Below, in pieces: positions 25,765 through 34,609 of a DNA stretch of 64,000 bases (its first letter is position 1; each line of letters begins with the position of its first letter). Source of the DNA: Streptomyces finlayi (GTDB lineage: Bacteria > Actinomycetota > Actinomycetes > Streptomycetales > Streptomycetaceae); contig NZ_CP045702.1 in assembly GCF_014216315.1 (NCBI RefSeq), positions 5,084,001 to 5,148,000 on the forward strand. The letters run 5' to 3'. Below the pieces are notes generated by a model. It saw nothing but the letters and a program-made list of their open reading frames with translations. It did no database searches and was not told the origin of the DNA. The translations under genes and the position numbers were made by a program.

Positions 25765-27243
25765 ATGCGCAAGGCGCTCAGAGGGGTTCTGTCGCTCGCG
25801 GTGCTCATAGGCACTGTCACTGCGACAGGGGCCTCGGCCGGTGCGGCCACAGCCGCGGAACCGACCGCGACGCAGAGCAGCACGATCAGCGGCGACGCAA
25901 GCAGCGAGGACATCAAGGACCGCATCCTGGCCATCCCGGGAATGAGTCTGATCCAGGAGAAGCCGTATCCGGGATACCGCTACTTCGTCCTCAACTACAC
26001 CCAGCCGGTGGACCACCGGAACCCGTACAAGGGCACGTTCGAGCAGCGCGTCACGCTGCTGCACAAGGACACGAGCCGGCCGACGGTCTTCTTCACCAGT
26101 GGCTACAACGTCTCCACCAACCCCAGCCGCAGTGAGCCGACGCAGATCATCGACGGCAACCAGGTCTCGCTGGAGTACCGTTTCTTCACCCCGTCCCGTC
26201 CGGCGCCCGCCGACTGGTCGAAGCTGGACATCTGGCAGGCCGCCAGCGACCAGCACCGGGTCTTCAAGGCGCTGAAGAAGCTCTACACCAAGAACTGGCT
26301 GACCACTGGCGGCTCCAAGGGCGGCATGACCGCCACGTACTTCGAGCGCTTCTACCCGAAGGACATGGACGGCGTCGTCGCCTATGTCGCGCCCAACGAC
26401 GTGGTGAACAAGGAGGACTCGGCATACGACCGGTTCTTCGCGAACGTCGGCACCAAGGACTGCCGCGACCGGCTGGCCGGGGTGCAGCGCGAGGCGCTCG
26501 TGCGCCGCGAGCCGCTGGAGAAGAGGTTCGAGGCGTTCGCCGCCGAGAACGGCTACACCTTCAACACCGTCGGCACGCTGGACAAGGCGTACGAGGCCGT
26601 GGTCATGGACTACGTCTGGGCGTTCTGGCAGTACAGCCTCGTCTCCGACTGCGAGGCCGTTCCGGCCGACGCCGCCGGCGCCACCGACGAGGCGATCTGG
26701 GACTCGGTCGACGGCATCTCCGGCTTCGCCGCCTACGCCGACCAGGGCCTGGAGAGGTACACGCCGTACTACTACCAGGCGGGCACCCAGCTCGGCTCCC
26801 CGGACATCAAGCAGCCGTGGCTCGGTGACCTCAGCCGGTACGGCTACCAGCCGCCGCGGACCTTCGTGCCGCGCGACATCCCGATGACGTTCCAGCCGTC
26901 GAAGATGCGGGACGTGGACAGCTGGGTCCGGAACAACGCCAACCGCATGATGTACGTCTACGGCGAGAACGACCCGTGGGGTGCGGAGCCCTTCCGTCTC
27001 GGCGCGGGCGCCCGTGACAGCTACGTCTACACCGCTCCGGGTGCCAACCACGGCGCCAAGGTGTCCGGTCTCGTCGCCGACGAGAAGGCCGAGGCCGTCG
27101 CGGCCATCCTGCGCTGGGCCGGAGTCGCCCCGGCGGCCGTCCAGGCCGACCCGTCGAAGGCGAAGCCGCTCGCCCCGTACGACGCGCGTCTGGACAAGCG
27201 GGACGCGAAGACCGAGCGGGACCAGGGCACGCTGCGTCCGTGA
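25765..27243 (+). CDS. secreted tripeptidyl aminopeptidase, PS-10 type (peptidase family S37)
   Basis: A 492-residue secreted peptidase. The signal peptide is MRKALRGVLSLAVLIGTVTA and ends near ASAGAATAA. The mature part starts with the family's PGYRYFVLNYTQPVDHRNP. The nucleophile motif GGSKGGM lies near residue 183, and an Asp and His follow later (YVYGENDPWG and PGANHGAK). The length matches PS-10. It removes tripeptides from protein N-termini outside the cell. GGGGAGG lies 4 bases before the ATG. A large bidirectional hairpin follows the stop. Confidence 0.9.
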   Translation: MRKALRGVLSLAVLIGTVTATGASAGAATAAEPTATQSSTISGDASSEDIKDRILAIPGMSLIQEKPYPGYRYFVLNYTQPVDHRNPYKGTFEQRVTLLHKDTSRPTVFFTSGYNVSTNPSRSEPTQIIDGNQVSLEYRFFTPSRPAPADWSKLDIWQAASDQHRVFKALKKLYTKNWLTTGGSKGGMTATYFERFYPKDMDGVVAYVAPNDVVNKEDSAYDRFFANVGTKDCRDRLAGVQREALVRREPLEKRFEAFAAENGYTFNTVGTLDKAYEAVVMDYVWAFWQYSLVSDCEAVPADAAGATDEAIWDSVDGISGFAAYADQGLERYTPYYYQAGTQLGSPDIKQPWLGDLSRYGYQPPRTFVPRDIPMTFQPSKMRDVDSWVRNNANRMMYVYGENDPWGAEPFRLGAGARDSYVYTAPGANHGAKVSGLVADEKAEAVAAILRWAGVAPAAVQADPSKAKPLAPYDARLDKRDAKTERDQGTLRP

Positions 27244-27272
27244 CGCACTGACCTGACGCCCTGACACCGAAG

Positions 27273-27321
27273 GGGGCCGCGCCCGCCGGGTTCCGTACAG
27301 CGAACCCGGGGACGCGGCCCC
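27273..27321. terminator. bidirectional terminator between the S37 peptidase and GH3 genes
   Basis: GGGGCCGCG (27273-27281) pairs with CGCGGCCCC (27313-27321), and inside it CGGGTTC pairs with GAACCCG. The compound stem lies between two convergent genes and should stop transcription from both sides. Confidence 0.75.
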
Positions 27322-27343
27322 TGCGTGTGTCCCGATGCCCCGG

Positions 27344-29173
27344 TCAGTACGTGAGGCCGTAGCCGACGGGGTGGAGCACCTGCGTGGGATCGTCCGCGCG
27401 CTGGACGGGCACGGGCAGCTTGCCCTCCGGGCGGGCGACGCCCGCGATGACCCGTACTGCCGCCCGCAGTTCGACATCCGTCCAGGAGTACGTGGCGAGG
27501 CTCGCCGCGTATCCGGTCCCGTCGAGACGGGCGATGTCGTACGGGTTGCGGATGGCGACGGCGATCACCGGGACGCCCGTTGCCGCGAGCGACCTGACCA
27601 GGGTGCGCTGCGAGCTGGTCATGGAGACGTTGTACGTGCCCACGACCACGGCGTCCTTGCCCTGTGCCGCCGCGACCGCCTCGGTGATCTTCGCCTGGGT
27701 GGGGGTGATGCCGGTGGACAGCGCCGTCGCGTTGAACCCGAGCTCGTCGAAGGCCGCGGCGAGCGTGCCGGTGGGTGGGCCCGTCGTACCGGACGGCGAG
27801 GCCGGATCGGCGCCGACCACCAGGATGTTCCGGTGGGAGCGCCGCGAAAGGGGCAACAGCGAACCGGGGTTGGCGAGCAGCGTGGTGGTGTGCTCGGCGA
27901 TCCGGTCGGCGGCGGCGAGGTGTGAGGGGATGCCCACGACCCTGTCCACGCCCCGGCGGCTGACGAACGGGTCGCGGAACAGCCCGAGTTTCGCCTTCAG
28001 CCGCAGGATGCGCAGGATCGACTCCTCGATCCGCGCCTCGCTGATCTCCCCGCTCTTCACGGCCGCCAGGACGGCGTTCCAGGCGACGGCGAGGTCCGGC
28101 GGGTTCAGCAGCTGGTCGACGCCCGCCTTGAGCGCCAGCACGGGCACGCGGTCGTCGCCGTACTTCGTCCGTACCCCCTCCATGTTCAGCGCGTCGGTGA
28201 CCACGACACCGTCGTATCCCAGCTCGTCGCGCAGCACCCCGGTGAGGATCGGACGCGAGAGCGTCGCAGGGTCCTCGGACGCGTCGAGCGCGGGGACCAC
28301 GATGTGCGCGGTCATGATCGAGTCGATGCCCGCGGCGATCGCCGCCCGGAAGGGCGGGGCGTCCAGTTCGGCCCACTGCTCCCGGGTGTGGTGGATGTAC
28401 GGGATGCCGGTGTGGCTGTCGGTGTTGGTGTCGCCGTGGCCGGGGAAGTGCTTGGCCGTGGCGGCGATACCGGCGCTCTGGTACCCCTTCACCTGCGCGG
28501 CGACGAGACCGGCCACCGACTGCGGGTCGGAGCCGAAGGAGCGCACGCCGATCACGGGGTTGGCCGGGTTGACGTTGACGTCGGCGTCCGGCGCGTAGTT
28601 CTGCCGGATACCGATGGCCGCCAGTTCGGCGCCCGCGATCCGGCCCGCGAGCCGGGCGTCGGAGAGCGAGCCGCCCGCTCCCAGCGCCATCGCGCCGGGC
28701 ATCAGCGTGGCGGGTTCGCCGACCCGGCAGACGATGCCGTGCTCCTGGTCGGTGGAGATCAGCAGCGGTACGGGCGTGCGCTCGGCCAGTCCGGCCCGCT
28801 GGATGCCGTTGGAGAGCTCGGCGATCTGGTGCGGGTCGCGGGTGTTGTGCGCCCAGGCGAAGTAGATGATCCCGCCGACGTGGTACGTGGAGATCAGCTC
28901 GGCCGCCGTGCGCACCCCGATCTCGGTGAGGTTGGCATCGATGTCGGCCTGGTCGGGATCGGTGGCGGAGTGCCCGTACACCCGCATCACGAAGAGCTGG
29001 CCGACTTTCTCCTCCAGAGTCATCCTGGAGACGAGCCGTCCGAGGCGGTCGTGCGTGGCGGGGCCGGCGGACTCCTCGGCGGCGGCGCCAGGGGCGACGG
29101 CGCCTGTCGCTGCTGCCGCGGCGGTGACCGCGGCGGCGGTGAGGAGGGCGCGTCGGGAGGTGCGGTGGTGCAC
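27344..29173 (-). CDS. secreted glycoside hydrolase family 3, beta-N-acetylhexosaminidase-like
   Basis: A 609-residue GH3 protein. The N-terminus RRALLTAAAVTAAAAATGAV is an export signal containing an RR, possibly Tat-dependent. The catalytic barrel shows KHFPGHGDTNTDSHTG near residue 240, the NagZ-type KHFPGHG signature, and VVTDALNMEGV with the nucleophile Asp near 330. A C-terminal GH3_C-like domain follows. It probably hydrolyses beta-linked N-acetylhexosamines in peptidoglycan or chitin outside the cell. GTG at 29173 has GGAAGGAG 7 to 8 bases upstream. It is monocistronic and convergent with the S37 peptidase gene. Confidence 0.88.
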   Translation of the reverse strand: MHHRTSRRALLTAAAVTAAAAATGAVAPGAAAEESAGPATHDRLGRLVSRMTLEEKVGQLFVMRVYGHSATDPDQADIDANLTEIGVRTAAELISTYHVGGIIYFAWAHNTRDPHQIAELSNGIQRAGLAERTPVPLLISTDQEHGIVCRVGEPATLMPGAMALGAGGSLSDARLAGRIAGAELAAIGIRQNYAPDADVNVNPANPVIGVRSFGSDPQSVAGLVAAQVKGYQSAGIAATAKHFPGHGDTNTDSHTGIPYIHHTREQWAELDAPPFRAAIAAGIDSIMTAHIVVPALDASEDPATLSRPILTGVLRDELGYDGVVVTDALNMEGVRTKYGDDRVPVLALKAGVDQLLNPPDLAVAWNAVLAAVKSGEISEARIEESILRILRLKAKLGLFRDPFVSRRGVDRVVGIPSHLAAADRIAEHTTTLLANPGSLLPLSRRSHRNILVVGADPASPSGTTGPPTGTLAAAFDELGFNATALSTGITPTQAKITEAVAAAQGKDAVVVGTYNVSMTSSQRTLVRSLAATGVPVIAVAIRNPYDIARLDGTGYAASLATYSWTDVELRAAVRVIAGVARPEGKLPVPVQRADDPTQVLHPVGYGLTY

Positions 29174-29294
29174 GTGAGCTCCTTCCGGTACTGAAAGAAA
29201 CTTCCAAGACTGTACGGATATATGGAAAGTAACTACCAGTCAAGGGGACGGCCCGAGAAAGCGGTTCTCCTGCCGCGAAGTCACCGTCTTGTCC

Positions 29295-30221
29295 TCAATC
29301 GGAGGACGGCGTCGACTGCAGCCCGGCCGCCACGCTCCGTACCCGCAGCGCCTCCACCGCGGCCCTGATCGCGGGCCGCCGCGCCGCCTCCGTGCGCCAC
29401 AGCGCGTACAGCCGCCGCACCGGTACGGGAGCGAGCCGTACCGCCACCACGCCCGCCGGCAGGGGCCCACGACCCAGCCGGGGGATCATCGCGACCCCGA
29501 GCCCGGCGGCGATCAGGGCCAGCTGGGTGTGGTTCTCCTCGGCCTGGTGCCTGATGTCCGGCTCGTACCCCGATGCCCGCAAGGTCCGTACGAGCCAGTC
29601 GTGGCAGACCGTCCCCGGTGGCTGGCAGATCCACCGCTCCCTGGCCAGCTCCTCGCGCCGCACCGCCGTGCGCCCGGCCAGCGGATGGCCCTCCGGTACC
29701 AGCAGATCGCACCGGTCGTCCCCGATCACGGCCTGGGCGACGCCTTCCGGGGCGGGCAGCGGGGCGATGTCCCAGTCGTGCGCGACCGCCAGATCGATCA
29801 CACCCTTGGTCACCAGATCGACCGAGAGGTGCGGATCCACCTCGGTCAGCCGGGCCTCCAGCGCCGGATGTTCCCGGTCCAGCTCCGCCAGGACGCCGGG
29901 CAGCAGACCACGCGCCGCCGACGCGAAGGCCCCGATCGACAGCCGGCCCGTGGGCTGCCCCCTGCGCTCTTCGAGCGTCGTCTCCGCCTGCTCGACGATC
30001 GCGAGCAACTGCTTGGCGGCGGAGGCGAGATGGAGCGCCTCCTCGGTCAGTGCGACGCCCCGCCCGCGCCGTTCGAGCAGCGTCGTGCGGGTCTCTCGTT
30101 CCAGCTTGGTGATCTGCTGCGAGACGGCCGAGGGGGTGTAGCCGAGCGCGGCCGCGGCGCCCGCGACGGAACCATGGACGGAGATCGCGTGCAGGGCGCG
30201 CAGCCGGGAGAGATCGAGCAC
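29295..30221 (-). CDS. LysR family transcriptional regulator
   Basis: A 308-residue LysR regulator. The HTH is LSRLRALHAISVHGSVAGAA with ALGYTPSAVSQQITKLERET, and the C-terminal effector domain is of normal length. I chose GTG at 30221 because GCGAGG lies 5 to 6 bases upstream and the frame then begins right at the HTH, as usual; the open frame extends to 30365 but would overlap the divergent gene. It is divergent from an EamA transporter gene and probably controls it, with a 15-bp palindrome between them. Confidence 0.92.
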   Translation of the reverse strand: MLDLSRLRALHAISVHGSVAGAAAALGYTPSAVSQQITKLERETRTTLLERRGRGVALTEEALHLASAAKQLLAIVEQAETTLEERRGQPTGRLSIGAFASAARGLLPGVLAELDREHPALEARLTEVDPHLSVDLVTKGVIDLAVAHDWDIAPLPAPEGVAQAVIGDDRCDLLVPEGHPLAGRTAVRREELARERWICQPPGTVCHDWLVRTLRASGYEPDIRHQAEENHTQLALIAAGLGVAMIPRLGRGPLPAGVVAVRLAPVPVRRLYALWRTEAARRPAIRAAVEALRVRSVAAGLQSTPSSD

Positions 30222-30257
30222 CGGAACCTCGCAGACCGAAGGGAAGCGTGGACGGAA

Positions 30258-30272
30258 AGCGTTAGCGACGCT
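30258..30272. promoter_or_regulatory. candidate LysR operator
   Basis: AGCGTTAGCGACGCT is an inverted repeat (AGCGT / ACGCT with a 5-base spacer) in the gap between the LysR gene and the divergent EamA gene. The position and size fit a LysR recognition site. Confidence 0.45.
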
Positions 30273-30334
30273 CAATTGCACCATGAAGAAATCCGTGCTG
30301 GTGCTACCTGGTCCGCGGGCCCGATGCTCGGTGC

Positions 30335-31243
30335 ATGCGCCCTCTCCACATCGCCCTGGCCGCACTGGTGGCCGCCGTCTGGGGTCTGAACTTCGTCGTC
30401 ATCGAGATCGGCCTCGGCCACTTCCCGCCGCTGCTCTTCTCCGGTCTGCGCTTCCTCGTCGCCGCCCTGCCCGCGGTCTTCCTCGTGGGGCGCCCCAAGG
30501 TCGCCTGGAAGTGGATCATCGGCGTGGGCCTGGTCCTCGGAGTGGCGAAGTTCGGGCTGCTCTTCATCGGCATGGACCAGGGGATGCCCGCTGGACTCTC
30601 CTCGCTCGTCCTCCAGGTCCAGGCCGTCTTCACGGTGCTCTTCGCCGCTGTCGCCCTGGGCGAACGGCCCGGCGGGGTACGCGTGCTGGGGATGACCGTC
30701 GCCCTCGCCGGTATCGCGGTGGCCGCGGTCGACGAAGGGGCCGGCGGACCCGTGCTCGCGTTCGTCCTCGTGATCGCGGCAGCCGCCTGCTGGGGCGTGT
30801 CGAACGTCCTGACCCGCAAGGCCGCCCCGCCCGACGCCCTCAACTTCATGGTCTGGGTCTCGGTCGTGCCGGTCCTGCCGCTGCTGGGCCTCTCGCTGCT
30901 CTTCGAGGGCTGGGAGCGTGACGCCGAGGCCCTGGCCGCCCTCGACCGGAGCGGCGTGGGCAGCATCCTCTACGTTGCCTGGATCGCGACGGTCTTCGGG
31001 TTCGGGGCCTGGGGCTTCCTTCTGCGCCACCACCCGGCCTCGTCCGTCGCCCCGTTCACCCTGCTCGTGCCGGTGTTCGGCATGTCGTCTGCCGCGCTGC
31101 TGCTCGACGAGTCGGTGAGCCCGCTGCGGTGGTGCGCGGCGGCGCTGCTGGTCGGCGGGGTGGCGCTGACCTCCCTGGCGGGAGTGCGCCGCACCCGCCC
31201 GGCCCCCGCCGCGCCCGCCGATGCCCAGCCGGAACGCGTCTGA
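30335..31243 (+). CDS. EamA (DMT) family transporter
   Basis: A 302-residue membrane protein with about ten hydrophobic segments in two EamA repeats (for example ALAALVAAVWGLNFVVIEIG at the N-terminus and AACWGVSNVLTRKAAPPDAL at the start of the second repeat). It most resembles amino-acid or metabolite exporters of the drug/metabolite superfamily, such as O-acetylserine/cysteine exporters. The divergent LysR gene suggests induction by its substrate. The real substrate is unknown. Confidence 0.88.
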   Translation: MRPLHIALAALVAAVWGLNFVVIEIGLGHFPPLLFSGLRFLVAALPAVFLVGRPKVAWKWIIGVGLVLGVAKFGLLFIGMDQGMPAGLSSLVLQVQAVFTVLFAAVALGERPGGVRVLGMTVALAGIAVAAVDEGAGGPVLAFVLVIAAAACWGVSNVLTRKAAPPDALNFMVWVSVVPVLPLLGLSLLFEGWERDAEALAALDRSGVGSILYVAWIATVFGFGAWGFLLRHHPASSVAPFTLLVPVFGMSSAALLLDESVSPLRWCAAALLVGGVALTSLAGVRRTRPAPAAPADAQPERV

Positions 31244-31257
31244 GCCACTGCGTATCC

Positions 31258-31385
31258 GGCCCGCTGTGTATCCGGCCCGCTGTGTCTCTGGCCCGCTGTG
31301 TCTCTGGCCCGCTGTGTCTCTGGCCCGCTGTGTCTCTGGCCCGCTGTGTCTCTGGCCCGCTGTGTCTCCGGTCCGCTGTGTCTCC
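31258..31385. repeat. eight tandem copies of a 16-bp unit
   Basis: GGCCCGCTGTGTCTCT is repeated head to tail eight times (31258-31385) without gaps. Five copies are identical; the first and the last two vary at one to three positions. The array fills the gap between two convergent stop codons (31243 and 31389). It has no spacers, so it is not CRISPR. It may act as a terminator or be a variable-number repeat. Confidence 0.9.
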
Positions 31386-31388
31386 GGC

Positions 31389-32177
31389 TTACTGCTTCGG
31401 CGCTCCCAGCCGCAGCAGGTGCTCGCGCCCCGCGGCCAGCAGCCCCGGCAGCTCCGTCGCCTCCGGGTGCCAGCGCTTCTCGTACTCCCAGCAGACCCAG
31501 CTGTCCGGGTCCAGCGTGTCCAGACAGGCGCCCAGCGGCAGCACGCCCGCGCCCAGTGCCAGGGGTTCCCTGTCGTCGGCGGACGCGATGTCCTTCACCT
31601 GTACGTAGCCCAGGTGCGGGGCCAGGACGGCGTGGCTGGCGACCGGGTCCTCGCCCGCCAGCCAGGTGTGCATGACGTCCCACAGCGCGCCGATGTGCTG
31701 GTGCCCGACGGTTCCCACCACTCGGGCGGTGTCCACGCCGGCCCGGTGCGAGTCGTGGGTCTCCAGCAGGACGCGTACGCCGTGGTCGGCGGCGTGCGGA
31801 GCGGCGGCGCCGAGCCGGCGGGCGGCCGTCGCGTCGGCCCTCGCGGGGTCCTGTTCGCCGCCGCCCGGGAAGACCCGGACGTACCGCGCGCCCAGGTCCC
31901 GGGCCAGCTCGACCAGCTGGGCGAGCTCGTCGATGACCGGTTCGTCGGCGCCCTCGGCCGCGACACGGACGTACCCGGCCAGGGACAGGATCTCCACCCC
32001 GCCGCGCCTGAACTCCTCGACGACTTCGGCGCGTTCGGCCGACGACAGCCCCAGGTGGACGGGCTCCTCCGGATGGGTGCGCAGCTCCACCCCCTGGTAG
32101 CCGTGACCGGCGGCGAGCCGGACCACGTCGGCGACGGGCATCCCGGGCACTCCGAGAGTCGAGAAAGCGAGCTTCAC
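31389..32177 (-). CDS. sugar phosphate isomerase/epimerase (AP endonuclease 2-like TIM barrel)
   Basis: A 262-residue TIM-barrel protein. It starts MKLAFSTLGVPGMPVADVVR and has metal-ligand stretches LLETHDSHR near residue 148 and a later WDVMHTWLAGE that fit the xylose isomerase-like family. It is the gene after the LacI regulator on the same strand, and its product probably works with the divergent oxidoreductase pathway. The substrate is unknown. Confidence 0.8.
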   Translation of the reverse strand: MKLAFSTLGVPGMPVADVVRLAAGHGYQGVELRTHPEEPVHLGLSSAERAEVVEEFRRGGVEILSLAGYVRVAAEGADEPVIDELAQLVELARDLGARYVRVFPGGGEQDPARADATAARRLGAAAPHAADHGVRVLLETHDSHRAGVDTARVVGTVGHQHIGALWDVMHTWLAGEDPVASHAVLAPHLGYVQVKDIASADDREPLALGAGVLPLGACLDTLDPDSWVCWEYEKRWHPEATELPGLLAAGREHLLRLGAPKQ

Positions 32178-32251
32178 GTGCGTGTTCCTTCCGTCGGTCG
32201 GTGTACGGCTGTCCCGGAGCGGCAGGCGGAAACCTCGCCCGGCCTGCGACC

Positions 32252-33346
32252 TCAGCCCACCCGGGGCGGAGCGGTCGAGCCCCGCACCATCAGTTCGGCC
32301 GCGATCGTCGCGATGCCGCCGGGCGGCGGCGTCTCCTTGCCCATCGCGAGACGGCCGGCCCGGGCCCCCGCCTCGAACAGCGGCAGCCGTACGGTCGTGA
32401 GCGCGGGGGCCGCGTCCACCGAGAACGGCAGATCGTCGAAACCGGCCACCGACACGTCCTGAGGAATGCGCAGTCCCTGGTCGCGGATCGCGGCCCCGGC
32501 ACCCAGCGCGACCGTGTCGTTGGCGGCGACGATCGCCGTCACGCCCGGGTCGCGGCGCAGGAGTTCGAGCGTGGCCTCGTAACCGGAGCGGCGGTCGTAC
32601 GGGCCGTGGACGGTGAGGCGCTCCACGTCGGGGTGCGTGTCGGCGCCTCCCTCCTCCCCGTACAGCCCGGCCGCCCGCATCGCCTCGCGGTGACCCTCCA
32701 GCCGGTGGCGGGTGGTCGTGCGCTCGCGCGGGCCCGCGACGTAGCCGATCCGCCGGTGGCCGAGCGAGATGAGGTGTTCGGTCAGGCGCCGCCCGCCGCC
32801 CCGGTTGTCGAAGGCCAGGGAAGCGGCGACCGCGTCGCCGCCCGGGATCGGGGGCCGCCCGCAGAAGACGATCCGGGTACCCGCGTCCGCGAGCTTGGCC
32901 AGCTTCGCGGACATCGCGGCCTGGTGGACGGGGTCCTCCAGGGCGCCGCCGGTCAGGACCACGGCGGCCGCACGCTGGCGCTGGAGCAGGGTGAGATAGG
33001 TCAGCTCGCGTGCGGGGGAGCCGCCGGTGTTGCAGACGACGGCGAGCTTCTCCCCGCCCGCCCGGCCCGAACCGTCACCCGGTCCGCCGATCTCGGACTG
33101 GGCCGCTCCCGCCATGATCCCGAAGAACGGGTCGGCGATGTCGTTGACCAGGATGCCCACCAGGTCCGAGGTGGCCGCGGCGAGCGAACTGGCCGGACCG
33201 TTGAGCACGTAATCCAGGTCGTCCACCGCGCGCAGGACCCGTTCGCGCGTCGAGGCGGCGACGGGGTAGTTGCCGTTCAGGACGCGGGAGACCGTGGCCG
33301 GGGACACCCGGGCGCGAGCCGCCACGTCCGCCAGGGTGACTGTCAT
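32252..33346 (-). CDS. LacI family transcriptional regulator
   Basis: A 364-residue LacI regulator. The HTH TLADVAARARVSPATVSRVLNG is at the N-terminus and is followed by the hinge LNGPASSLAAA and a periplasmic-binding-protein-like ligand domain. The protein ends RGSTAPPRVG. It is divergent from the Gfo-DUF993-isomerase operon and precedes an isomerase gene on its own strand. A palindrome GAAAGCGCTTGC between the divergent starts is its likely site. The ligand should be a sugar or polyol of the pathway it controls. Confidence 0.93.
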   Translation of the reverse strand: MTVTLADVAARARVSPATVSRVLNGNYPVAASTRERVLRAVDDLDYVLNGPASSLAAATSDLVGILVNDIADPFFGIMAGAAQSEIGGPGDGSGRAGGEKLAVVCNTGGSPARELTYLTLLQRQRAAAVVLTGGALEDPVHQAAMSAKLAKLADAGTRIVFCGRPPIPGGDAVAASLAFDNRGGGRRLTEHLISLGHRRIGYVAGPRERTTTRHRLEGHREAMRAAGLYGEEGGADTHPDVERLTVHGPYDRRSGYEATLELLRRDPGVTAIVAANDTVALGAGAAIRDQGLRIPQDVSVAGFDDLPFSVDAAPALTTVRLPLFEAGARAGRLAMGKETPPPGGIATIAAELMVRGSTAPPRVG

Positions 33347-33422
33347 CGCTTTCCTCCGAGGAGTAATCAGGGCGCCCCCTCTTGTCCGGGCCGCTGTCGG
33401 CAGGCTAGCTTCATACCGTATA

Positions 33423-33435
33423 GAAAGCGCTTGCT
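33423..33435. promoter_or_regulatory. candidate LacI operator
   Basis: GAAAGCGCTTGCT contains AAGCGCTT, the core symmetry common to LacI/CcpA-type operators. It lies 23-35 bases before the GTG of the oxidoreductase gene. The same 11-mer AAGCGCTTGCT occurs upstream of the acyl-CoA dehydrogenase (7762-7772). Confidence 0.65.
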
Positions 33436-33457
33436 ACGTCTGTATGGAGGGAACTTC

Positions 33458-34609
33458 GTGACACGCAGGACAGTGCGCATCGCCATGAACGGCGTCACGG
33501 GTCGCATGGGATACCGGCAGCACCTGGTGCGCTCGATCCTCGCGATCCGCGAGCAGGGCGGCCTCGGCCTCGGCAACGGAGAGGTGCTGTGGCCCGAGCC
33601 GGTGCTCGTCGGCCGCCGGGCCCACGCACTGGAGGAGATGGCCGCGCAGCATGGTCTGACCGAGTGGTCGACGGACCTGGACGCGGTGCTCGCGGACGAC
33701 AGCATCGACATCTACTTCGACGCGCAGGTCACCTCGGCCCGGGTCGAGGCGATCAAGAAGGCCATCGCGGCCGGCAAGCACGTCTACACCGAGAAGCCCA
33801 CCGCCACGGACGTCGAAGGCGCCCTCGACCTGGCCCGGCTGGCCCGTGACGCCGGCATCAAGCACGGTGTGGTCCAGGACAAGATCTTCCTGCCGGGCCT
33901 GGTGAAGCTGAAGCGCCTCATCGACGGCGGCTTCTTCGGCGAGATCCTGTCCGTGCGCGGCGAGTTCGGCTACTGGGTCTTCGAAGGCGACTGGCAGGAC
34001 GCCCAGCGCCCGTCGTGGAACTACCGCGCGGAGGACGGCGGCGGGATCGTCGTCGACATGTTCCCGCACTGGGAGTACGTCCTGCACGAGCTGTTCGGCA
34101 AGGTCACGACCGTCCAGGCGCACGTCCAGACGCACGTCCCGCAGCGCTGGGACGAGCAGGGCAAGCCCTACACCGCCACCGCCGACGACGCCGCCTACGG
34201 CACCTTCCAGCTGGCGAGCGGCGCGGTCGCCCAGATCAACTCCTCCTGGACCGTGCGCGTCAACCGCGACGAGCTCGTCGAGTTCCAGGTGGACGGCACC
34301 CACGGCTCCGCCGTCGCCGGACTGCGCAACTGCCGCGTCCAGCACCGCTCGGCCACCCCCAAGCCGGTCTGGAACCCGGACCTCCCCGTCACCGAGTCGT
34401 TCCGCGACCAGTGGCAGGAAGTCCCGGACAACGACGTCTTCGACAACGGCTTCAAGGCCCAGTGGGAGCTGTTCCTGCGCCACATCGTCCTCGACGAGCC
34501 CTACACCTGGGACCTCATGGCCGGTGCGCGCGGCGTCCAGCTCGCCGAGCTCGGCCTGAAGTCCTCCGCCGAGGGCCGGCGCTTCGACGTGCCGGAGCTG
34601 TCACTGTGA
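33458..34609 (+). CDS. Gfo/Idh/MocA family oxidoreductase
   Basis: A 383-residue NAD(P)-dependent dehydrogenase. The N-terminal Rossmann region starts RTVRIAMNGVTGRMG, and the family's EKP motif appears as YTEKPTA near residue 110. The C-terminal half is the usual alpha/beta substrate domain. GTG at 33458 has GGAGGG about 6 bases upstream. It is the first gene of a three-gene operon whose next gene starts within its stop codon. It probably oxidises a sugar or cyclitol; the substrate is not known. Confidence 0.88.
   Translation: MTRRTVRIAMNGVTGRMGYRQHLVRSILAIREQGGLGLGNGEVLWPEPVLVGRRAHALEEMAAQHGLTEWSTDLDAVLADDSIDIYFDAQVTSARVEAIKKAIAAGKHVYTEKPTATDVEGALDLARLARDAGIKHGVVQDKIFLPGLVKLKRLIDGGFFGEILSVRGEFGYWVFEGDWQDAQRPSWNYRAEDGGGIVVDMFPHWEYVLHELFGKVTTVQAHVQTHVPQRWDEQGKPYTATADDAAYGTFQLASGAVAQINSSWTVRVNRDELVEFQVDGTHGSAVAGLRNCRVQHRSATPKPVWNPDLPVTESFRDQWQEVPDNDVFDNGFKAQWELFLRHIVLDEPYTWDLMAGARGVQLAELGLKSSAEGRRFDVPELSL

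Noticed and set aside
31258..31385. CRISPR array
   Set aside because: The 16-bp units are directly adjacent with no spacers, and there are no cas genes.
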